Of a stretch of DNA of 64,000 nucleotides, positions 33,178 through 43,349 are shown one piece after another; position 1 is the stretch's first letter; each line of letters begins with the position of its first letter. Source of the DNA: Gammaproteobacteria bacterium (lineage in GTDB: Bacteria; Pseudomonadota; Gammaproteobacteria; SZUA-140); the NCBI GenBank assembly GCA_016712635.1, contig JADJQS010000006.1:1-64000 (forward strand). The letters run 5' to 3'. The translations under genes were made by a program, and so were the position numbers. The notes beneath the pieces are model-generated. The model was not told the origin of the DNA. It searched no databases and was given only the letters and a program-made list of their open reading frames with translations.

Positions 33178-33741
33178 ATGAAGGCGAACGAAGTGAAGCG
33201 TGGCATGGTCATCCAGGTGGACGGCCAGAACATCCTGATCCTGCAGACCACGGTGCAGACGGCGTCCTCGCGCAGCGGCAACACGCTGTACAAGATGCGC
33301 GGCCGCAATATCGTCACGCGGCAGAAGTTCGAGCGCGGCTTCAAGGGCGACGAGGTGGTGGAGGAGGTGGAGTTCGCGCGCCGTCCGGTGCAGTTCCTGT
33401 TCCGCGACGCCGACGGCTGCACCTTCATGGACAGCGAGAGCTACGAGCAATTCACCGTATCGGCCGAGTCGATCGAGGAAGAGCTCCAGTACATGGGCGA
33501 GGGGATCGAGGGTCTGGCAGCGCTGGTGGCGGACGACAAGGTGCTGGGCATCGAACTGCCGCCGACCATCACGCTCGCCATCACCGAGTGCGCGCCCGGC
33601 ATCAAGGGCGCCTCCGCCTCCGCCCGCTCCAAGCCGGCGACGCTGTCCACCGGGCTGGTGGTGCAGGTGCCGGAATACCTGGGGCCGGGCGATGTGATCA
33701 AGGTCAACACCGAGACCGGCGCCTACATGTCACGCGCCTGA
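33178..33741 (+). CDS. efpL: Elongation factor P-like protein EfpL (YeiP)
   Basis: A 187-residue three-domain EF-P paralogue: KOW-like domain I (1-65), OB domains II and III. It is EfpL, not EF-P, because the loop that carries the modified lysine in EF-P here reads TASSRSGNTLYKMRGRN with Arg32 at the tip. Further motifs are GCTFMDSESYEQF, GIELPPTITLAITECAPGIK and STGLVVQVPEYLGPGDVIKV. EfpL relieves ribosome stalling at proline-containing motifs. ATG 33178 has only a weak ribosome site. Confidence 0.94.
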   Translation: MKANEVKRGMVIQVDGQNILILQTTVQTASSRSGNTLYKMRGRNIVTRQKFERGFKGDEVVEEVEFARRPVQFLFRDADGCTFMDSESYEQFTVSAESIEEELQYMGEGIEGLAALVADDKVLGIELPPTITLAITECAPGIKGASASARSKPATLSTGLVVQVPEYLGPGDVIKVNTETGAYMSRA

Positions 33742-33811
33742 TGCCATCAACCGCTTGCCGATCCTTCACCCGCGCCGTCCACCCTGGAATGTTGAAACCG
33801 GGCCGGATGCC

Positions 33812-35623
<1,812 letters not shown>

Positions 35624-35766
35624 TGACGAAGCAGGGAAAATTTGTCAGTGCAATCAGAAGGTAATCAGCGGATGTCGTGGCGGGGCGGGTGTGGTCTGCA
35701 GACCAAGCGCAGGTATGGCCATGATGGCCGCTTTTGTGATGTATTTTGTGGGGATAACGCCGCGCT

Positions 35767-35794
35767 TTGCCTACGGCGCGGGTTTCTGTATAGT
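35767..35794 (+). promoter_or_regulatory. Sigma-70 promoter of the cold-shock gene
   Basis: TTGCCT (35767-35772), 16-bp spacer, TATAGT (35789-35794). It predicts a leader of about 115 nt before the GTG at 35917, as is usual for csp messages. Confidence 0.6.
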
Positions 35795-35916
35795 AGCCGG
35801 GTCGCAGCTTAATTCTTGTGGCAGTTCGGTAGCCCTCCTGTTGTACGGATGACCCTCCGCAGACTTGCACTACAAGAAAAACTGCAAACATTAAATTTCA
35901 TTATTGAGGTATTTCC

Positions 35917-36120
35917 GTGACGACAGGAACAGTAAAGTGGTTCAACGACAGCAAAGGTTTCGGCTTCATCACCCCTTCGGACGGTGGCAAGGATGTGTTC
36001 GTGCATCACTCCGCGATCCAGGGCAGCGGCTTCAAGTCGCTGGCCGAGGGTCAGCAGGTGCAGTTCGAAATCACCCAGGGCCAGAAGGGCCCGGCTGCTG
36101 AGAACGTGCGACCGCTCTAA
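35917..36120 (+). CDS. CspA-family cold-shock protein
   Basis: A 67-residue single OB-fold RNA chaperone starting at GTG 35917, with TVKWFNDSKGFGFITPSDGG (RNP1 KGFGFI), DVFVHHSAIQGSGFKSL (RNP2 VFVHH) and VQFEITQGQKGPAAENV. A long leader upstream and a terminator downstream make it a single-gene unit. The ABC-F gene begins 130 bp later. Confidence 0.97.
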   Translation: MTTGTVKWFNDSKGFGFITPSDGGKDVFVHHSAIQGSGFKSLAEGQQVQFEITQGQKGPAAENVRPL

Positions 36121-36152
36121 GCGTCCAACGCTGCTCACGCAGAGTTAGACCC

Positions 36153-36184
36153 GAACCCCGCCCTCGTGGCGGGGTTCTTATTTT
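36153..36184 (+). terminator. Rho-independent terminator after the cold-shock gene
   Basis: Perfect 10-bp stem GAACCCCGCC/GGCGGGGTTC with loop CTCGT and a TTATTTT tail. Confidence 0.92.
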
Positions 36185-36249
36185 CCGGGTTCCCTGCCGC
36201 GTCCTGCATCCGTTTCGTTCATCCTTCATCACCCAGCTGGAATCGTACC

Positions 36250-37845
36250 TTGCTCGCAACAGCCAACCTCACCATGCAGTTCGGGGCGAAGCCCCTGTTC
36301 GAAAACATCTCGGTCAAATTCGGCCATGGCAACCGCTACGGCCTGATCGGCGCCAACGGCTGCGGCAAATCGACCCTGATGAAGATCCTCGGGCGCGACC
36401 TTGAGCCCACCGCCGGCAACGTCAGCGTCGACGCCAACGAGCGCATCGGCAAGCTGCGCCAGGACCAGTTCGCCTTCGAGGAATATCCGGTGCTCGATAC
36501 GGTGTTCATGGGACATGCCCGCCTGTGGGCGGTGAAGCAGGAACGCGACCGCATCTACGCGAGCGTCGAGATGAGCGAGGCCGACGGCATGAAGGCGGCT
36601 GAGCTGGAGATCGAATTCGCCGAGCTGGACGGCTATACCGCGGAGGCGCGCGCCGGCGAACTGCTGCTCGGCGTCGGCATCCCGCTGGAACAGCACGCCG
36701 GTCTGATGAGCGCCGTGGCGCCGGGCTGGAAGCTGCGCGTGCTGCTGGCGCAGGCGCTGTTCGCCGACCCCGAGATCCTGCTGCTGGACGAGCCGACCAA
36801 CAACCTCGATATCAACACCATCCGCTGGCTGGAGGAGGTTCTGGTCGAGCGCAGCAGCACCATGATCATCATCTCGCACGATCGCCACTTCCTGAACCGC
36901 GTGTGCACCCACATGGCGGACCTCGATTACGGCGAGCTGCGCGTCTTTCCGGGCAATTACGACGAATACATGATCGCGGCCACCCAGGCGCGCGATCGCC
37001 TGCTGAGCGACAACGCGAAGAAGAAGGCGCAGATCGCCGAGCTGCAGACCTTCGTCAGCCGCTTCTCCGCCAACGCCTCCAAGGCCAAGCAGGCCACATC
37101 GCGCGCGCGCCAGATCGAGAAGATCAAGCTGGACGAGGTGAAGCCGTCGAGCCGCGTGAACCCCTTCATCCGCTTCGACCAGGAGAAGAAGATCCATCGC
37201 ATGGCGCTCGAGCTGAAGGATGTCGCCAAGGGCTTCGGCGGGATCCCGCTGTTTAGCGGCCTCGACATGCTGGTCGAGGCGGGCGAACGCGTCGCGGTGA
37301 TCGGGCCTAACGGCAGCGGCAAGACCACGCTGCTGCGCTGCCTGCTGGGCGAGCTGGCGCCGGACCGCGGCCAGATCAAGTGGTCGGAGAACGCCGTTCC
37401 GGGCTACTTCGCGCAGGATCACGCGACGGATTTCGCCGCGGACATGTCGCTGTTCGAGTGGATGAGCCAGTGGAAGCGGCCCGGCATCGACGATCAGGCG
37501 ATCCGCGCCACGCTCGGCCGGCTGCTGTTCTCGACCGATGAAACCGACAAGCCGGTGCGCGTGCTGTCGGGCGGCGAACAGGGGCGCATGCTGTTCGGCA
37601 AGCTGACGCTGCAGCGCCCCAACGTCCTGATCATGGACGAACCGACCAACCACCTCGACATGGAGTCGATCGAGTCCCTCAACACCGCGCTGGAACACTA
37701 TCCCGGCACGCTGATCTTCGTCAGCCACGACCGCGAATTCGTCTCTTCGCTCGCGACGCGCATCATCGAGCTCGGCACGCCGCGCGGCGTCGTGACCTTC
37801 AACGGCAACTACGAGGACTACCTGCGCAGCCAGGGCGTGGCGTGA
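36250..37845 (+). CDS. ybiT: ABC-F family ATPase, YbiT type
   Basis: A 531-residue soluble protein with two ABC cassettes joined by a charged linker. First cassette: NLTMQFGAKPLFENISVKFG, GANGCGKSTLMKILG, LLLDEPTNNLDINTIRWLEE. Linker about 240-315 (FVSRFSANASKAKQATSRAR). Second: IGPNGSGKTTLLRCLLGELA, LSGGEQGRMLFGKLTL, LIMDEPTNHLDMESIESLN. The N-terminus and QDQFAFEEYPVLDTVFMGHA match YbiT, a ribosome-associated translation factor. TTG 36250 is inferred as start because it aligns with the YbiT start; no ATG fits. Confidence 0.93.
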   Translation: MLATANLTMQFGAKPLFENISVKFGHGNRYGLIGANGCGKSTLMKILGRDLEPTAGNVSVDANERIGKLRQDQFAFEEYPVLDTVFMGHARLWAVKQERDRIYASVEMSEADGMKAAELEIEFAELDGYTAEARAGELLLGVGIPLEQHAGLMSAVAPGWKLRVLLAQALFADPEILLLDEPTNNLDINTIRWLEEVLVERSSTMIIISHDRHFLNRVCTHMADLDYGELRVFPGNYDEYMIAATQARDRLLSDNAKKKAQIAELQTFVSRFSANASKAKQATSRARQIEKIKLDEVKPSSRVNPFIRFDQEKKIHRMALELKDVAKGFGGIPLFSGLDMLVEAGERVAVIGPNGSGKTTLLRCLLGELAPDRGQIKWSENAVPGYFAQDHATDFAADMSLFEWMSQWKRPGIDDQAIRATLGRLLFSTDETDKPVRVLSGGEQGRMLFGKLTLQRPNVLIMDEPTNHLDMESIESLNTALEHYPGTLIFVSHDREFVSSLATRIIELGTPRGVVTFNGNYEDYLRSQGVA

Positions 37846-37864
37846 AGGGACAGGTGCAAAAAAA

Positions 37865-37984
37865 GGGGACAGATTTTACAATCTGTCCCCGGTATCAAAT
37901 CACAGCTTGCACTGAGTGCTGGCGCAGCCCAATGTCTTTGAGTCTGCTGCAGTAGCTGAAGAGGACAGACTCAAGTCTGTCCCC
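37865..37984. repeat. Two GACAGA-type palindromes, the last of the family in the window
   Basis: 37865-37890 (GGGGACAGATT/AATCTGTCCCC) and 37962-37984 (AGGACAGACTC... AGTCTGTCCCC). The rhlE stop follows closely. Confidence 0.9.
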
Positions 37985-37995
37985 CTTGATCTTGC

Positions 37996-39345
37996 TTACG
38001 CCCCGTCGCGATTGCCGCTGCGGCGCGAGCCCTGGTGCTGGGGGCGACCCGTGCCCTGGCGGTGAGGTGACTGCGAGTGGTGGTGCCGGCCGCCGGCCGG
38101 TTTGCCGTGCCCGGGGCGGACGGGGCGCTGTTCCGTGCCACCACGACCCGATTGGGGCCGGCCGCCATGGGCGCCGCGGCCGTTGACGATCGGCTCAGGC
38201 CTGATCGACGGATCCGGCTCGTATCCCGGCACCACCACCCGCGGCAGTGTGCGCTTGATCAGGCGCTCGATGTCCTGCAGCAGCTTGTGTTCGTCCACGC
38301 ATACCAGCGAGATGGCGGCACCCTCGTTTCCGGCGCGGCCGGTACGGCCGATGCGGTGCACATAGTCCTCCGGCACATTGGGCAGCTCGAAGTTCACCAC
38401 ATGCGGCAGCTGGTCGATGTCGAGGCCGCGTGCCGCGATATCGGTCGCCACCAGCACGCGCACCGTCCCCTGCTTGAAGTCCGCCAGGGCGCGCGTGCGC
38501 GCCCCCTGGCTCTTGTTGCCGTGGATGGCGGCGGTGCCGATGCCGTCGCTCTCGAGCTGGCGTGCGAGGCGGTCGGCGCCATGCTTGGTGCGGGTGAACA
38601 CCAGCACCTGGCGCCAGTTCTGCGAACCGATCATGTACGACAGCAGTTCGCGCTTGCGCGTCCTGTCAACCGGATGAATCACCTGGGTGATCAGTTCGGC
38701 GGAGGCATTGCGGCGCGCCACCTCGATCAGTGCGGGCTGGTGCAGCAGGGTGTCGGCGAGCTGCTTGATCTCGTCCGGGAAGGTGGCCGAGAAGAGCAGG
38801 TTCTGCCGCCGCTTCGGCAGCAGGGCGAGGATTCGGCGGATGTCATGGATGAAGCCCATGTCCAGCATGCGGTCCGCCTCGTCGAGCACCAGGAATTCGA
38901 TCCGGGACAGGTCGACGTTTTTCTGCGAGACGTGGTCGAGCAGGCGTCCCGGCGTCGCCACCAGGATATCAACGCCGCGGCGCAGGGCCGCGATCTGGGG
39001 ATTGATGCCGACACCGCCGAAGATGATCGCGGACTTGAGCGGCAGATGGCGGCCATAGGCGGCGACGCTCTCGCCTACCTGCGCCGCGAGCTCGCGCGTC
39101 GGCGTCAGGATGAGGGCGCGCACGTGGCGGCGGCCCTCGGTGTGCGGACGCGCGCTCATCAGCTGCAGCAGCGGAAGCGTGAAGCCGGCCGTCTTGCCGG
39201 TGCCGGTCTGGGCGCCGCCCATGATGTCGCGGCCGGCGAGGATCACCGGGATGGCCTGGCGCTGGATCGGGGTGGGCTCGGTATAGCCCTGTTCGGCGAC
39301 GGCGCGCAGCAATGCGGCCGACAGGCCGAGGGTATCAAATGACAT
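37996..39345 (-). CDS. rhlE: DEAD-box RNA helicase RhlE
   Basis: A 449-residue helicase: Q motif (FDTLGLSAALLRAVAEQGYT then EPTPIQ), I AQTGTGKT, Ia PTRELAAQ, GG block FGGVGINPQIAALRRGVDI, II LDEADRMLDMGF, III FSATFPDEI, IV VLVFTRTKHGADRLARQL, V ATDIAARGLDIDQLPHVVNF and VI HRIGRTGRAG. The Arg/Gly/His-rich tail (about 385-449) is typical of RhlE. It unwinds RNA duplexes and often works at low temperature. ATG at 39345; a strong -10 lies about 130 bp upstream. Confidence 0.95.
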   Translation of the reverse strand: MSFDTLGLSAALLRAVAEQGYTEPTPIQRQAIPVILAGRDIMGGAQTGTGKTAGFTLPLLQLMSARPHTEGRRHVRALILTPTRELAAQVGESVAAYGRHLPLKSAIIFGGVGINPQIAALRRGVDILVATPGRLLDHVSQKNVDLSRIEFLVLDEADRMLDMGFIHDIRRILALLPKRRQNLLFSATFPDEIKQLADTLLHQPALIEVARRNASAELITQVIHPVDRTRKRELLSYMIGSQNWRQVLVFTRTKHGADRLARQLESDGIGTAAIHGNKSQGARTRALADFKQGTVRVLVATDIAARGLDIDQLPHVVNFELPNVPEDYVHRIGRTGRAGNEGAAISLVCVDEHKLLQDIERLIKRTLPRVVVPGYEPDPSIRPEPIVNGRGAHGGRPQSGRGGTEQRPVRPGHGKPAGGRHHHSQSPHRQGTGRPQHQGSRRSGNRDGA

Positions 39346-39476
39346 GGAATTCTCCTGCTTGGGTGTTCCCGGATTAATTTCGAGTCCGGGACATCGGGTG
39401 TGATGAACGGTTGTCTCGGGTCCGCTGGGCTGGACTCAATCGGGGGCGCGGAGGGCCCCGCGCTGGCATGGCGGCC

Positions 39477-39482
39477 ATTATA
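39477..39482 (-). promoter_or_regulatory. -10 element of rhlE promoter with long leader
   Basis: On the minus strand TATAAT is preceded 18 bp upstream by a weak GACACA. Transcription from near 39470 would give a leader of about 125 nt before rhlE, as in cold-induced helicase messages. The rest of 39346-39707 shows no gene. Confidence 0.5.
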
Positions 39483-39707
39483 CGTAAATCTGCCGCCGGA
39501 TGTGTCCCTTTTTTTCGCCGCCGCCCGGCGGAGCCCGCCGGGCGGCCCCCGGATCGACCTCGTGGCCTTGATGAGGCACAGTGGAATCCGCCCCGGATCG
39601 CGGCGCGCCGCCATCGGCTGCAGCATACCCCCCGGGGTGTCGCGCCGGGCGCGGCGAGGTATCATGTGCGGAGATCATCCGGCCGCCGTGGCCGCAACGG
39701 GAGGAGC

Positions 39708-40526
39708 ATGAACGGAAAGACCAAGACCGAGAACATGGCATTGTTCTGCGATTTCGAGAACGTGGCGCTTGGCGTGCAGGATGCACGCTACGCCGCCTTC
39801 GACGTCCAGAAGGTGCTGGAGCGGCTGCTGCTGAAGGGCAGTATCGTGGTGAAGAAGGCGTACTGCGACTGGGAACGCTACAAGGAATTCAAGAAGTCGA
39901 TGCACGAGGCGGCCTTCGAGCTGATCGAGATTCCGCACGTACGCATGTCCGGCAAGAACTCGGCCGACATCCGCATGGTGGTGGACGCGCTCGACCTGTG
40001 CTACACCAAGGCGCACGTGGACACCTTCGTCATCATCAGCGGCGACTCAGACTTCTCGCCGCTGGTGAGCAAGCTGCGCGAGAACAACAAGGTGGTGATC
40101 GGTGTCGGCGTGAAGAAATCCACCTCCGACCTGCTGATCTCCAACTGCGACGAGTTCATCTTCTACGACGACCTGGTGCGGGCGACGGAGAAGCAGGCCA
40201 AGGCCAAGGCGAAGCACAAGAAAGCGCAGCCCAAGACGGCGAAGAAGACCGAGGAGGGCGTGCAGGAGGACAAGAAGCAGGCGGCGCTGGACCTGGTGCT
40301 GGAGACGGTCGCCGACCTGTTCGAGGAGCGCGGCGAGGAGGAGAAGGTGTGGGGCTCGATGGTCAAGCAGGCGCTGAAACGGCGCAAGCCCGGTTTCAAC
40401 GAGACCTACCACGGTTTCCGCACCTTCGGCAAACTGCTGGAGGAGGCGCAGGAGCTCAAGCTGCTGGAGCTGGAGCACGACGAGAAGTCCGGCGGCTATA
40501 TCATCAAGAGCTACGTGCACGACTGA
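39708..40526 (+). CDS. NYN-domain putative RNase with C-terminal LOTUS/OST-HTH domain
   Basis: A 272-residue protein. N-terminal PIN-like NYN domain (about 8-165) with its acids in place: FCDFENVA (D15), GKNSADIRMVVDALDLCY (D87), ISGDSDFSPLVSKLRE (D113, D115). A Lys-rich linker (about 166-195) leads to a LOTUS/OST-HTH-like domain (about 197-270; DLFEERGEEEKVWGSMVKQA, GFRTFGKLLEEAQELKLLEL). The family is thought to cut RNA, with LOTUS binding RNA, possibly G-rich. ATG 39708 has GGGAGGAGC upstream. Confidence 0.9.
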   Translation: MNGKTKTENMALFCDFENVALGVQDARYAAFDVQKVLERLLLKGSIVVKKAYCDWERYKEFKKSMHEAAFELIEIPHVRMSGKNSADIRMVVDALDLCYTKAHVDTFVIISGDSDFSPLVSKLRENNKVVIGVGVKKSTSDLLISNCDEFIFYDDLVRATEKQAKAKAKHKKAQPKTAKKTEEGVQEDKKQAALDLVLETVADLFEERGEEEKVWGSMVKQALKRRKPGFNETYHGFRTFGKLLEEAQELKLLELEHDEKSGGYIIKSYVHD

Positions 40527-40966
40527 CCGGCGCCAGCCCGACTTGCAGCGTGGCGGCATGCGCAGATTTCCCGGCCGCGCCTGAAGCCGCTGTTCGCGAT
40601 GCCGGCCGCGGTGGACGGGGCTGGCCCTGCTCCTGTGCGGCGATGCCATGCCCGGGCACGGCATGCCGGATCCTGCTGCATTCCGGCGATCACGCACGGC
40701 GCGCGCGAATAACGCGGGATCACCAGGATTCCGCGGTCGCGTTCAACAAACCGGCGCAGGCACTGGCCAGCCTGCGACACCGGGACGAGGCCGGGCGGTC
40801 GGCGCCAAGTGCTGTACCTGCGCTATGTACCGGCAATGCATTCTGACATCCCGGATCGCACTGATTCGGGCAGGTTCTATTCAATCGAATTCGTGTAACG
40901 TGTCCCGCATCACCTGATATATATCAATCTATTACTGCTTGAAGATCCTGCGGCCTGGCTTGAGTA
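40527..40966. other. Gene-free gap at the composition boundary
   Basis: 440 bp with no supported gene. The first 330 bp are GC-rich like the backbone; from about 40850 the sequence turns AT-rich, marking the left edge of the accessory region. Confidence 0.6.
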
Positions 40967-41143
40967 TTAACTTGTTTCTTTCGTCGATTGAATCCGGTCA
41001 TAAATTTCCTGACGATGTACGGTAATACTCAGCGGCGCCTCTATGCCAAAGCGTACCTGGTTGCCTTTGATGGAGACAACGGTGATCTGGATGTCATCCG
41101 AAATTCGGATAGCCTCACCTATCTTGCGAGTCAGTACCAGCAT
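40967..41143 (-). CDS. csrA: Carbon storage regulator CsrA
   Basis: A 58-residue CsrA/RsmA on the minus strand. It begins MLVLTRKIGEAIRISDDIQI, continues TVVSIKGNQVRFGIEAPLSI and ends TVHRQEIYDRIQSTKETS. The RNA-binding residues of the first strand (LTRK) and VHRQEIYDRI at the end of the core are present. CsrA dimers bind GGA-containing leaders and usually block translation. ATG 41143 is preceded by TACAGGAGCATAAAC, whose GGA overlaps the ribosome site and could allow self-control. It lies in the AT-rich island, so it may be an extra rather than the housekeeping copy. Confidence 0.95.
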   Translation of the reverse strand: MLVLTRKIGEAIRISDDIQITVVSIKGNQVRFGIEAPLSITVHRQEIYDRIQSTKETS

Positions 41144-41291
41144 GTTTATGCTCCTGTATGGCTTTCACCCGCGTCTCGCATTCCAGGCGCGACGTAAGTG
41201 AGGGATTAACTTTCCGGAACACGTCCGGCACACCCTGATTCCCGCCATGTATATCGTTATAATAATTTCACCAATTACTCGAAGTGTCGGA

Positions 41292-41555
41292 TCAAACCGA
41301 AAATAATCTGTAACCGCTGCTCCTCGCCTTTTGCCTTGCCAGTGTTTTTCTGAGAGCCATTTTATATGTATAGTCATAGGCGAAATCGAGAAACACCTGT
41401 TCGCTCTGAAACAGGTCCCTGTATTTACCTTGACTCCACGCTACAACTGCCCTGTTGCGCGCAGATCTGGCAACCCTTCTCGCGATTGTTTCCGCCTTCT
41501 TCTGATCTACCCCATCTGAGGTTTCGCCATCCTTCAATGTTTTATGCATCAACAT
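41292..41555 (-). CDS. Small basic protein, paralogue A
   Basis: An 87-residue protein of no recognised family: LKDGETSDGVDQKKAETIAR, RVARSARNRAVVAWSQGKYR, VFLDFAYDYTYKMALRKTLA, RQKARSS. It is rich in Lys/Arg/Ala, predicted helical, and has no signal peptide. It aligns along its length with the neighbour at 41800-42036 (ETSDGVDQKKAETIARRVA against DTSGEINRKKAHEIAKRIA; FAYDYTYKMALRKTLARQK against CAYSVAYEVAFVKAIAKQK). The ribosome site TACAGGAGATGCCGTC before ATG 41555 is also shared. The pair looks like an old tandem duplication. Confidence 0.7.
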   Translation of the reverse strand: MLMHKTLKDGETSDGVDQKKAETIARRVARSARNRAVVAWSQGKYRDLFQSEQVFLDFAYDYTYKMALRKTLARQKARSSGYRLFSV

Positions 41556-41799
41556 GACGGCATCTCCTGTAATGGAATCCTTTGGCAATTCCGGTCACGT
41601 TATGCAGCAGATCACGGGGCCGACATGATGTAATCAAGGCAGGCGAGGCAGTGCTGCGTATTCACCTGAATTGGCCGTCGTCTCCAGGGTGCTGCCACCA
41701 TCGGTCCGGTACTTCTGCAACCTCTGGTACGATCGGTATCTGCCATGTGTCTGTGATAGGAGACACCGAGACATGCAGCCCAGGACGGATCCGGGCGCA

Positions 41800-42036
41800 T
41801 CAATAAACTATTTTCTTGATCTTTTGCTTTGCAATTGCTTTTACAAACGCCACTTCGTACGCAACGCTGTAGGCGCAATCAGCAAACACTTCCCGGCTTC
41901 GTCTGGTGCTCGGGTCCCACGCCGCAAGGGCCTTGGTGCGCGCGGCATTTGCTATTCTCTTGGCGATTTCATGCGCCTTCTTGCGGTTAATCTCGCCAGA
42001 TGTATCGTTACCATTCAATGCAATATGCACAGTCAT
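41800..42036 (-). CDS. Small basic protein, paralogue B
   Basis: A 78-residue paralogue of the preceding protein: MTVHIALNGNDTSGEINRKK, AHEIAKRIANAARTKALAAW, FADCAYSVAYEVAFVKAIAK. It has a similar helical, Lys/Ala-rich make-up and no signal peptide. ATG 42036 is preceded by TACAGGAGATTCTGTC, nearly identical to the leader of paralogue A. No family or function is recognised. Both lie upstream of csrA on the same strand, with gaps of 244 and 148 bp. Confidence 0.7.
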   Translation of the reverse strand: MTVHIALNGNDTSGEINRKKAHEIAKRIANAARTKALAAWDPSTRRSREVFADCAYSVAYEVAFVKAIAKQKIKKIVY

Positions 42037-42684
42037 GACAGAATCTCCTGTACCGGTGTAATCCAGTAATTCCGATCACGTAATGCAAATAAGATTGGGT
42101 CTAAATGCAGGAAAGCAAGATATACGAGGCATGAATTCATTGCACATGAAGATCAGGAATACTCCCGCCCCGAGCGAGCGCGAGGAAATATCCATGCTGA
42201 CCATTACACCGAGTGCAGGCTATGGCTACTGCCGGTCAGGCGCTGTATTCACATGTCTCGGAAGATATCAAGATAACTCGATAACCTGCGGTAGCCTGAC
42301 ATCCTGTTGGACGATGTTCTCGTGAATGCACGGAATATTATCGAATTAATGGTGGAGATCCGGAATGACCGGTCTGTTCGATATCGAACAGACCGCGCCA
42401 TTGATAAGCCGCAATATCCTCTCACCGATTAGTCATAGAGAGCGATGCAAGGGCATATAAACCTGTTTGCTGTTGCAGGCGACGGTTAAGCCAGGGAAGC
42501 ACGAAGTGAAGTACGGATTAAGACCCGCCACAGGAGGCAGGGATTATTGCCCTCAATTCGCAATCTTTGACTCATCGGTACCCACAACAGCGATGCGCGA
42601 GGTTTACCCGCACATCCACTAACGCTTTCCGAGTACAGCGGTGTGCGAGTCTATCGTCATCAGTTTAACCAGAAGGAATAATAC
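42037..42684. other. Intergenic region with a perfect 26-bp palindrome
   Basis: No supported gene in 648 bp. At 42370-42395 lies a perfect spacer-free palindrome with half-site CGGTCTGTTCGAT. It could be a regulator site or a cruciform; it is unrelated to the GACAGATT family. Confidence 0.7.
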
Positions 42685-42921
42685 ATGACCACGCAAAATT
42701 ACGAATCAAAGTCACATCCCTATGGTAGCGGTAAAAGCTCGGAGTTTGGACGACATCTTGATGTGGCGACGGAGATTTCAGAGGAACAGCGCGACCATAT
42801 GATCGCGGAAGCCGCGTATTACATTGCAGAGCACCGTCATTTCGAGAGTGGTGACACAATCCATGACTGGTTGCAGGCGCAGAATGAGATAGACAGTAAA
42901 ATTAATCGTACCCATCGTTGA
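42685..42921 (+). CDS. DUF2934 family protein
   Basis: A 78-residue cytosolic protein with DUF2934 in its second half: ISEEQRDHMIAEAAYYIAEH, RHFESGDTIHDWLQAQNEID. Members are small, of unknown function, and occur in stress-gene clusters with CsbD and BON proteins, as here. AGAAGGAATAATAC precedes the ATG. Confidence 0.9.
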   Translation: MTTQNYESKSHPYGSGKSSEFGRHLDVATEISEEQRDHMIAEAAYYIAEHRHFESGDTIHDWLQAQNEIDSKINRTHR

Positions 42922-43056
42922 TCAGGCGAAATAATCGCAGGCGGGCGGATTGGTCCGATGCCGGCCAGAGAGCAGGATTCCGCCGGTTTACTCGTCATTG
43001 TCTATATGCGCGTGTGAATGACAGCAGAGAAGAGAAAACAGAAGAGGAGATATGCA

Positions 43057-43236
43057 ATGAAAACCAGCACTAAAGATCAGGCAGAGGGCAAGTTGCACAA
43101 GGCAAAGGGTAAGATCAAGGAGATGACAGGAAAGCTGATCGATAATCCGGAATTGGAAGCCGAAGGAAAGGGCGAGAACATCGCCGGCCAGGTTCAGGAA
43201 AAGATCGGCCAGATTGAGAAGGTTGCAGGGAAGTAG
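43057..43236 (+). CDS. CsbD-family stress protein
   Basis: A 59-residue CsbD-like protein: DQAEGKLHKAKGKIKEMTGK, LIDNPELEAEGKGENIAGQV, QEKIGQIEKVAGK. CsbD proteins are small, hydrophilic and stress-induced (sigma-B regulon in Bacillus); the function is unknown. ATG 43057 follows GAGGAGATATGCA; a longer frame from 43018 has no ribosome site. Confidence 0.93.
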   Translation: MKTSTKDQAEGKLHKAKGKIKEMTGKLIDNPELEAEGKGENIAGQVQEKIGQIEKVAGK

Positions 43237-43349
43237 GAGTGAGTGCGGGTTTGCAGGATCTCCTCGAGCCCGCAAGCGCGATTGCATCAGAGTCAGTATC
43301 GTTACCGGTAGATAGTATCCGGTTCATGAGTAAATTCAGGAGAGAAGCA

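Noticed and set aside
40511..40780. 89-codon minus-strand frame after the NYN gene
   Set aside because: No ribosome site, Arg/Ala-rich GC-driven composition and overlap with the NYN 3' end.
42370..42395. Palindrome as a LexA box
   Set aside because: It reads GTTC-N4-GAAC, the reverse of the GAAC-N4-GTTC Gram-positive box, and does not resemble CTGT-N8-ACAG of gammaproteobacteria.
42307..42429. Open frame reading DDVLVNARNIIELMVEIRND
   Set aside because: The composition looks protein-like, but there is no ATG/GTG start and an in-frame stop lies just upstream; it might be a remnant.
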